From assembly GCA_904380375.1 (NCBI GenBank), contig CAJFID010000038.1, positions 1 to 20,114 on the forward strand: a stretch of 20,114 nucleotides of DNA, read 5' to 3'. This DNA is from Avimonas intestinalis. Lineage in GTDB: Bacteria; Bacillota; Clostridia; Oscillospirales; Acutalibacteraceae. The notes under the pieces are model-generated. The model was not told where the DNA came from. It ran no database searches and worked only from the letters and a program-made list of their open reading frames with translations. A program made the position numbers and the translations under genes. Positions 15,172 to 20,114 of the stretch are shown here, piece after piece (positions within the stretch are counted from its first letter, which is position 1; each line of letters begins with the position of its first letter).

Positions 15172-16401
15172 TCAGGAAACCAGCACCTGCCCGTCCGGCG
15201 TCACAAACTCCCGGCCGGCCGACTGCGAGCCGGCCTCCGAGGGGCTGTACGTCTTCCTGGACAGGAGACGCAGGCGGCTGTTGTATATTTCCACCACGGT
15301 ATCCCGCCGCGTAGGGAAGACCGCCTCAGCTGCCAGTTCCCGCTTTGCCCAGTCGCTCTCTCGGTCAAACTGCTCCGGCGATGGCCGCATCCCTGTGACG
15401 ACCAGCCGGTCGCCGCAGGGGAAAAGCCGGGCGGAGGTGTAACCCCCCGTCGGCAGCTTCCCGACCTCTTTGAGCCCTTCGTCCAAAATTTTCACCGTAT
15501 CCCACGACCCGTCCCGATAATAAAAGGACGCCGCAATCCGCCCATCCTCCAAAAGGGCCGCGCTGGACGGGACACTCTCAAACGTCGCGTAGGCCAGCTG
15601 CTCCCCCTCCTGGGTGAGCCGGTACATAAAGCCGTATTCCTCAAACTGTTCGTCGTACGCCTGGCCGTAAAGGAGCAGGCCGCTTCCGTCGGGATAGAAG
15701 AGGGCGTCCGGGTATTGCCGCGGCTCCAGCTTAAACAGGCATTCCACCTCAAGATCCGCCGAAAGGCGCGCGATAAACCGGTAGGCGTCCTTGTCCCGCG
15801 TCCCGTACAGCCAGTATTTGCCGGAGGCGACATAGCTTTGAAGGGGCGTCATCGCCGAAATGCCGGAATACCGTCCCATTTCCCATCCTCCGGCCCAGGA
15901 AACATGGTATAACTCGCAGTTCTCCCCCGGCGAACCGGAAGACAGGATCCGGGCGCCGCCTTCCCCGTCGGGCAACGCCGCCCACTCACCGGTGAGGTCT
16001 ACCGGCGCCGTACTGGTCCACAGCCGGTCCCCCTCGCCGTTATAAGCCGCCAGCCCCTGCTTGGTCCGGACCAGCGTCAGCTCTTCGGAAAACAGGCCGA
16101 CCGGCTGATACCGGCCGTCGGTTTCCTCCTCCCAAAGCTTTTCGTAATCCCAGTCAAAAAAGGCGACGTGGGACGCCTGCCCATCATAAGAGTAGATCAA
16201 GAAGCCGAAATCTTCAAAAAGGACGTGCCGGATCTCGCCGGAAGCCGCAATCCGCTTTTCTTGGATCTCCTGCGGCCGGACGTCCGGCAAGCGCGCTTGA
16301 TCGCCGGAAACGAGGGCCGGCTCCTCCTGGCAGGCGGTCAGCACAAAGCAGAGCAGCCCGGCCGCCAGCGCCAAAAAACGCCGCCGTTTTTGTCTGGCCA
16401 T
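15172..16401 (-). CDS. Predicted lipoprotein, possible beta-propeller, unknown function
   Basis: I do not recognise the family. The 409-residue protein has a basic N-terminus (MARQKRRR), a hydrophobic stretch and a lipobox LTAC with the lipidated Cys at residue 24, so it should be anchored to the outer face of the membrane. The mature part is rich in aromatic and Gly-Asp turns that recur about every 40-50 residues (FGFLIYSYDG, FFDWDYEKLW, GLAAYNGEGDRLW, LYGTRDKDAYRFIARL), which resembles PQQ/WD-like blades, but this is impression only. No catalytic motif is seen. The ATG at 16401 follows AAGGAGGGG with good spacing. A consensus promoter lies about 180 bases upstream and is overlapped by a long palindrome, suggesting repression by a dimeric regulator. 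It is monocistronic with a hairpin terminator. Confidence 0.8.
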   Translation of the reverse strand: MARQKRRRFLALAAGLLCFVLTACQEEPALVSGDQARLPDVRPQEIQEKRIAASGEIRHVLFEDFGFLIYSYDGQASHVAFFDWDYEKLWEEETDGRYQPVGLFSEELTLVRTKQGLAAYNGEGDRLWTSTAPVDLTGEWAALPDGEGGARILSSGSPGENCELYHVSWAGGWEMGRYSGISAMTPLQSYVASGKYWLYGTRDKDAYRFIARLSADLEVECLFKLEPRQYPDALFYPDGSGLLLYGQAYDEQFEEYGFMYRLTQEGEQLAYATFESVPSSAALLEDGRIAASFYYRDGSWDTVKILDEGLKEVGKLPTGGYTSARLFPCGDRLVVTGMRPSPEQFDRESDWAKRELAAEAVFPTRRDTVVEIYNSRLRLLSRKTYSPSEAGSQSAGREFVTPDGQVLVS

Positions 16402-16563
16402 AATGTGACCCCTCCTTAGGATGCCGAATTCCTTCGGCGCCGGATGATTTTCCATAGGATACGGCATTCCCGCGTCCCACCCGGGCATCGGTTGCTGCGG
16501 GATGGCAGAAATTTCTTTCAAATAGAGTGTATATCCGCATAATAAACCGATTATTTTTAACCT

Positions 16564-16596
16564 ATTTATTATATTATTGTCAATAATATAATAAAT
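16564..16596. promoter_or_regulatory. 33-nt AT-only-armed palindrome, candidate operator
   Basis: Arms ATTTATTATATTATTG (16564-16579) and its exact complement (16581-16596) flank a single T. It covers the -10 and predicted start of the minus-strand lipoprotein promoter. Arms lack the GC expected of a terminator. By symmetry it holds TATAAT on both strands and a TTGACA at its centre on the minus strand. Confidence 0.6.
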
Positions 16597-16616
16597 CCTA
16601 GCTGCTGGTTTGTCAA
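16588..16616 (-). promoter_or_regulatory. Promoter of the lipoprotein gene
   Basis: Minus strand: TTGACA (16616-16611), 17-base spacer, TATTAT (16593-16588). The predicted start falls at the palindrome centre. The leader down to 16401 carries a GCCGAA/TTCGGC hairpin (16423-16438) just upstream of the ribosome binding site. Confidence 0.8.
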
Positions 16617-16750
16617 CCGCTTCACCGACTAACCGTCTTTTTCATATTCCTTGGCGTTCCTTCCCGTCCCGTTTCCTAGAGCAAGTTTCCAAGCCTCCCC
16701 TTTGGATGGATTTGAAAAAATTCCTCCATTTCTCTTTGTTCCGGAGAGGC

Positions 16751-16780
16751 TTGCATCCTTCGGTTTTTGTATACTATAAA
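16751..16780 (+). promoter_or_regulatory. Candidate promoter of the 120-residue membrane protein gene
   Basis: Plus strand: TTGCAT (16751-16756), 18-base spacer, TATAAA (16775-16780), about 40 bases before the ribosome binding site. An overlapping TATACT (16770-16775) would give too short a spacer. Nothing else is seen in 16617-16750. Confidence 0.55.
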
Positions 16781-16828
16781 TTGGAAAGAACCGCTGGATC
16801 ATCAACAAACCGCAAGGAGGGACTCCGA

Positions 16829-17191
16829 ATGAAGGAAACGCGATCCCTGCCCGGACCTGCTCGGCAGGCGCTCTCCGCCGCCCTTGGCAGCGTGCTGATT
16901 TTCCTGCTGTGGGCCGGTTCCGTTTTTCTGTATTCTCTCAAACTGGACGATGTTGTCCAACGGATAATCGGGGAACGGTACTGGTCCTCCTACGGCGCTG
17001 CGGCCCGCCCTTATATGGCCTTCTATTTTTTCCTTGTCTTTCTGCTGGCCGCAGGGCTGGCGCTGGCGGTAGAAAAATGGGGGATCCGCAGCCGCAGCCA
17101 TGGATTTGTCTGGGCCGCTATTTTGATCAACGTCCTGGTCTATGGGGCTTTGCTTTTGCATTACGTCCTGCCTTATGGCTTCGTTATCTGA
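16829..17191 (+). CDS. Small three-helix membrane protein, unknown function
   Basis: I do not recognise the family. The 120-residue product has three predicted membrane helices, at about 15-37, 62-82 and 93-114, a short basic N-terminus and a loop with GERYWSSYGAAARPY between helices 1 and 2. No catalytic motif or signal peptide cleavage site is seen. The ATG at 16829 follows a perfect AAGGAGG with 8-base spacing, which is strong evidence that it is translated; the open frame continues up to 16610 but without a site. It precedes the G-tract membrane gene by 145 bases, on the same strand, though that gene seems to have its own promoter. Confidence 0.75.
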   Translation: MKETRSLPGPARQALSAALGSVLIFLLWAGSVFLYSLKLDDVVQRIIGERYWSSYGAAARPYMAFYFFLVFLLAAGLALAVEKWGIRSRSHGFVWAAILINVLVYGALLLHYVLPYGFVI

Positions 17192-17246
17192 GCCGATCAC
17201 AGCTCCCGATTGCCAAGGGCGGCCTCCGCGGTTCCTGTTTCCCCCC

Positions 17247-17275
17247 TTGCGCCCCCTGGAAAAAAGCGATACAAT
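17247..17275 (+). promoter_or_regulatory. Candidate promoter of the G-tract membrane gene
   Basis: Plus strand: TTGCGC (17247-17252), 17-base spacer, TACAAT (17270-17275). The -10 is good, the -35 only partial. It lies about 45 bases before the AAAGGAG of the next gene. Confidence 0.45.
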
Positions 17276-17335
17276 GAAAGCGGCAAAGGAGCGTCTCCCT
17301 GTTTCCAACGAATGGTGCAGAAAGGAGATTCCCCG

Positions 17336-18309
17336 ATGGAAAAGCTGTCGCGGTTTTCCGGGGGGGGGGCGCCGTCGCCTTCCGGCAGTGCCGTACAGGC
17401 AGCCCGCGGCCCCCGCCGGCGCTTTGGCTTCCCCTTTTGCTTCTTGCGCTCTTCTCCGCCTTCCTTCCCGGCTGGCCCGCGCTCACCGTGCAGGCCAATG
17501 CCCCTCCGCCGCCCTCCTATGTTTACGGCGAGATTGTGAACGCCCCGCCGGAGGCCGCTTTTATTGATATCCTCATCCCGCTGGATCCGTCGGACGAGCG
17601 GTATGTAGAATTCCAGGAGCAGCGGCTTGGAAACGTCACCGCCGATTCCCCCATCGTCCAGTATGCCGAGGGCGGCTGCCGCAGCTTGTTCTTCCACTGC
17701 CGCGGGGTGGACGCGGAAAACTGTACGCTTCCCGACTGCTTTTTCACCCTTGAGAGCAGTTCCCTGTCGCTGGACGACCTCGCCCCTTCGCTGAAGGTGG
17801 CGCTGCTGGACGGCGAGGGCAATATCCTACAGGTCTCGCCGTCGGCCAGCCTTCTGCCTGCGGAGGAAAACACCTTCCCCCGCACCCTGCGGTACGACGC
17901 GGCGGCGGACACGCTGGAAATCACGTTTGCCCCAGTATACACCGGCTCATCTTCGGACACGCCGCTGACAGCGCCTCTGATCCTCTGCATCCTTGCGCGC
18001 ATGGCCTTGTCGATTGCGGTTGAAACGCTGCTGGCGCTCCCCTTCCGCCTGCGCCCGCTTTGGAAAATCGCCGTGGTCAACCTCATCACCCAGATTTTGC
18101 TGGTGGACCTGATGTTCTCCGGCTCGGCCGTGTATTATGCCGCGCTGTTCATGGGGGAGATCGTGGTCTACCTGGCGGAATTTGTCGCCTACCTCTCCCT
18201 GTTCCACGGCGTATCCCGCCGGAAGATCGCCGTCTATACCCTGCTGGCTAACACCGTCACGCTGCTGCTCGGCCTGGCTGTGAATGCGGCCGGAGTCCTC
18301 GTCGGCTGA
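17336..18309 (+). CDS. Secreted/membrane protein gene, out of frame at a G10 tract (possibly phase variable)
   Basis: The only well-placed start is ATG at 17336 (MEKLSRFS) behind AAAGGAG with 8-base spacing. Eight codons later comes a run of ten G (17360-17369). As written, that frame ends at 17539 after 67 residues. With 8 or 11 G it would join the frame that runs to 18309, giving about 323 or 324 residues. The joined protein would have basic residues, a hydrophobic stretch (ALWLPLLLLALFSAF) and a likely cleavage site near QANA: a signal peptide. An extracytoplasmic domain of about 160 residues follows, with a Cys pair around NCTLPDC, then four or five C-terminal membrane helices. The body alone could start only at TTG 17437, inside the hydrophobic stretch and without a binding site. 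I do not recognise the family. Frameshift, sequencing error or an OFF phase are all possible. Confidence 0.75.
17360..17369 (+). repeat. G10 homopolymer in the 5' coding region
   Basis: Ten consecutive G begin directly after the eighth codon. Current length gives a 67-residue product; 9 G also gives a premature stop (17565-17567); 8 or 11 G restores the long frame. Confidence 0.95.
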
Positions 18310-18311
18310 CG

Positions 18312-18351
18312 GCCGCCCGGTTTGCCGGTTTCCGGCCGGCCCGGCTTTTTT
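18312..18351 (+). terminator. Terminator after the G-tract membrane gene
   Basis: A GC-rich hairpin centred on GCCGG-TTT-CCGGC (18324-18336), closed by GCCG/CGGC outside, ends directly in TTTTTT. It lies 3 bases after the stop codon. Confidence 0.75.
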
Positions 18352-18394
18352 GAAAGACCCACACTGATGACCAGAAAGGCAGGAATCCCATCCG

Positions 18395-19051
18395 ATGCTT
18401 ACCTACAACGACATCCGCCACAATGACGATGTGAACGCCCTGATTGAAGCCGGCAACAACGCCCTCGGCGTGCTGGGCTTTACCGACCATGGCTACGCCC
18501 ACGCGGGCTTAACCTCCAAAAACGCGGGGGACCTGCTGGAAACCCTGGGCTACGATGAACGCACCTGCGAGCTGGCCCGCATCGCCGGGTATATGCACGA
18601 TATCGGCAATGCGATCAACCGCAGCAACCACGCCATGTCCGGCGCGCTGCTGGCATTCGACATCCTGAAGGGGCTGCATATGGACGTGCGGGAGGCGGCC
18701 GCCATCATGACCGCGATCGGCAACCACGACGAGGGCACCGCCGCCCCGGTCACCCCGCTGAGCGCGGCGCTGATCCTGGCAGACAAAAGCGATGTGCGCC
18801 GCTCCCGCGTGCGCAGCAAGGAGGAAACGTTTGATATCCACGACCGGGTCAATTACGCCGTAGTGGATTCCTCTTTATCGGTGGATAAACCCGAAAAAAT
18901 CATTTCCCTTTGCCTTCAAATCGACACGTCGATCTGCGCGGTGATGGATTATTTCGAAATTTTCTTAAACCGCATGACCCTCTGCCGTTCGGCCGCCGCC
19001 TTTTTAGGCATGACCTTCGAGCTGATTATCAACGAAACCCGGATGCTGTAG
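18395..19051 (+). CDS. HD-domain phosphohydrolase
   Basis: HD-domain proteins are metal-dependent phosphohydrolases or phosphodiesterases. The 218-residue protein has the expected metal ligands: H36 (DHGYAHA), H68-D69 (GYMHDIGN) and D130 (LILADKSD), with a further NHDEG at 110-114. The C-terminal third (from about residue 145) has no motif I recognise. No membrane segment is seen, so it should be cytoplasmic. It lacks RelA/SpoT, dGTPase or cyclic-di-GMP (HD-GYP) signatures, so its substrate is unknown; a nucleotide is the likely class. The ATG at 18395 follows GCAGGA. It follows a terminator and is only 22 bases from the ATPase gene, so the two are probably one operon; I see no clear promoter in the 43 bases before it. 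Confidence 0.88.
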   Translation: MLTYNDIRHNDDVNALIEAGNNALGVLGFTDHGYAHAGLTSKNAGDLLETLGYDERTCELARIAGYMHDIGNAINRSNHAMSGALLAFDILKGLHMDVREAAAIMTAIGNHDEGTAAPVTPLSAALILADKSDVRRSRVRSKEETFDIHDRVNYAVVDSSLSVDKPEKIISLCLQIDTSICAVMDYFEIFLNRMTLCRSAAAFLGMTFELIINETRML

Positions 19052-19073
19052 CATCTCAAGGGGGCGCGGCGCT

Positions 19074-19820
19074 ATGAACCCGCTGTTTATCCGCAGGCTG
19101 TCCATTGACCGCGAGGCTTTGCCGGCGGGCAGCTACCTGCGCGGCCTGGCGGCCGTCCGGCGCGGCTCGCTGGCCTTCCATCGGCCGGTCACCTTTTTTG
19201 TGGGGGAAAACGGCACGGGGAAATCCACCCTGATTGAGGCGATCGCCGTCGCCTTCGGCCTCAACCCGGAGGGCGGGAGCCGCAATTTCCGCTTTTCCAC
19301 CTGGGATACCCACTCCCCGCTTTACCGGGCACTGACGCTGGAGAAAAATCCGCTGACGCCGCGGGACGCTTTTTTCCTGCGGGCAGAAAGCCTGTATAAC
19401 GCCGCGACGTATATAGAAGAGCTCGACGCCAATCCGCGGGACGGCTCGCCCCCGATCATCGGCGCATACGGGGGGAAGAGCCTGCACGAGCAGTCCCACG
19501 GGGAAAGCTTCCTGGCCTTGGTGCAAAACCGGTTCCGGGGCGGGGGCCTTTATCTCCTGGACGAGCCGGAGGCCGCGCTCTCCCCCGTCGGGCAGATGAC
19601 GCTGCTCGCCCGCATCCACGCTTTGGCCGGCCAGGAGGCGCAGTTCCTGATCGCCACCCACTCCCCTCTGCTGATTACCTGCCCGGATTCCGAGGTGTAT
19701 GAATTCCTGGAAAGTGGGCCGCGGCTCACGCCTTACCAGGAAACCGCCCACTATCAGGTGGTCCGCGGCTTTTTGAATAAGCCGGAGGAGACGCTCCGTG
19801 TCCTGCTGGGGGAGCCGTAA
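19074..19820 (+). CDS. RecF/SMC-like AAA ATPase (ABC-ATPase fold)
   Basis: The 248-residue protein has a compact ABC-type ATPase core: Walker A GENGTGKST at 44-52, a degenerate signature QSHGESF around 140-146, Walker B GLYLLDEPEAALSP with D163-E164, and the switch His in THSPLL (H196). There are no transmembrane partner genes and no long coiled coil, so it is not a typical transporter subunit; it resembles stand-alone AAA_21/AAA_15 ATPases whose roles are mostly unknown and sometimes linked to DNA repair or toxin/defence modules. Normal length for this group. The ATG at 19074 follows AAGGGGG. It is 22 bases downstream of the HD gene, suggesting joint function, but I see no nuclease or other defence partner. 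Confidence 0.9.
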   Translation: MNPLFIRRLSIDREALPAGSYLRGLAAVRRGSLAFHRPVTFFVGENGTGKSTLIEAIAVAFGLNPEGGSRNFRFSTWDTHSPLYRALTLEKNPLTPRDAFFLRAESLYNAATYIEELDANPRDGSPPIIGAYGGKSLHEQSHGESFLALVQNRFRGGGLYLLDEPEAALSPVGQMTLLARIHALAGQEAQFLIATHSPLLITCPDSEVYEFLESGPRLTPYQETAHYQVVRGFLNKPEETLRVLLGEP

Positions 19821-19852
19821 ACCTCATGTGTTCCTTTCCCGCTTATCCGCTC

Positions 19853-19889
19853 CTGCGCCGGCATCCTTCTGCGGCGGAATGCGGCGCAG
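19853..19889 (+). terminator. Hairpin after the ATPase gene
   Basis: CTGCGCCG (19853-19860) pairs with CGGCGCAG (19882-19889), with inner GCAT/ATGC pairing and one bulge. There is no U tract, so it is a weak or factor-dependent terminator at best. Confidence 0.35.
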
Positions 19890-19920
19890 CGAAGGAGGCG
19901 GCGATAATCCCGCCAGCCGC

Positions 19921-19949
19921 TTGACACCGCCCGGCCGGTGCGCTATAAT
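19921..19949 (+). promoter_or_regulatory. Consensus promoter of tRNA-Pro
   Basis: TTGACA (19921-19926), 17-base spacer, TATAAT (19944-19949): both hexamers perfect, as usual for stable RNA genes. Expected start near 19956. Confidence 0.93.
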
Positions 19950-19962
19950 CGGTGGGTAATCT

Positions 19963-20038
19963 CCGGGTGTGGCGCAGTTGGTAGCGCGGGTGGTTTGGGA
20001 CCATCAGGCCGCAGGTTCGAACCCTGTCACTCGGACCA
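19963..20038 (+). tRNA. tRNA-Pro, anticodon UGG
   Basis: All four arms fold: acceptor CCGGGTG with CACTCGG (one G-U), D arm GCGC/GCGC (19972-19987), anticodon stem GGTGG/CCATC with loop TTTGGGA, and T arm GCAGG-TTCGAAC-CCTGT. Bases 34-36 are TGG (19996-19998), reading proline codons. Discriminator A at 20035 and CCA is encoded (20036-20038). A single-gene unit with its own promoter and terminator. Confidence 0.97.
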
Positions 20039-20044
20039 AAAATG

Positions 20045-20091
20045 CCTGTGAAAATCGGCTTGAACGCTAGGTTTTCACGGGTTTTCTTTTT
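20045..20091 (+). terminator. Terminator after tRNA-Pro
   Basis: CCTGTGAAAA (20045-20054) pairs with TTTTCACGGG (20072-20081) over 10 bp with one G-U, around a 17-base loop, followed by TTTTCTTTTT. Confidence 0.8.
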
Positions 20092-20114
20092 GCTTGTTCA
20101 GGGATTTGGTCGTT

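Overview
The window looks like chromosomal DNA of a GC-rich, low-complexity-intergenic Firmicute, most likely a gut-type Clostridia/Oscillospirales relative. The basis is inference from several Gram-positive hallmarks seen together: an infC-rpmI-rplT operon with an attenuated leader, a Rex repressor, a pyruvate kinase carrying the extra C-terminal phosphoenolpyruvate-utilizer domain, a dprA-topA pair, an energy-coupling-factor BioY, an M15B/VanY-type peptidase, AAGGAGG-type ribosome binding sites and TTGACA/TATAAT promoters. No rRNA, CRISPR array, insertion sequence or phage gene is visible. The species cannot be named from the sequence.

Layout. Positions 1-9518 read almost entirely on the minus strand. 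From upstream to downstream on that strand: M15B peptidase, bioY and a DUF1638 gene (9518 to 7035); then a consensus promoter, a leader with an intrinsic terminator, and infC-rpmI-rplT (6977 to 5639); then a TrmH/SpoU-type methyltransferase, dprA, topA and an rlmD-like gene. The last is cut off in mid-protein near the left edge. A divergent regulatory region (9519-10052) separates this block from pyk on the plus strand. The pyk gene ends at a 19-bp hairpin terminator and converges with an aconitase-rex pair on the minus strand (14795 to 12107), which ends at a 38-nt perfect palindrome. A predicted lipoprotein gene (16401 to 15172, minus) and two membrane-protein genes (16829-18309, plus) diverge from an AT-rich region holding a 33-nt perfect palindrome on the lipoprotein promoter. 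The right end holds an HD-domain phosphohydrolase, an SMC/RecF-like ATPase and a tRNA-Pro(UGG) with its own consensus promoter and terminator.

Most genes are housekeeping: translation (IF3, L35, L20, rRNA/tRNA methylation, tRNA-Pro), DNA topology and uptake/processing, central carbon metabolism and redox control. The points most worth following are: (1) a run of ten G just after the start codon of a secreted/membrane protein gene, which puts the body of the protein out of frame and would restore it at 8 or 11 G, the pattern of a phase-variable or frameshifted gene; (2) an infC gene that appears to start with ATA behind an attenuator that can be matched base for base with an antiterminator segment; (3) an AT-rich 33-nt palindrome covering the -10 and start of a consensus promoter; (4) a structured 5' leader before the M15B peptidase; (5) the rlmD-like gene broken at its conserved SFFQ region by unrelated sequence at the window edge. 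I did not find a clearly novel multi-gene system.
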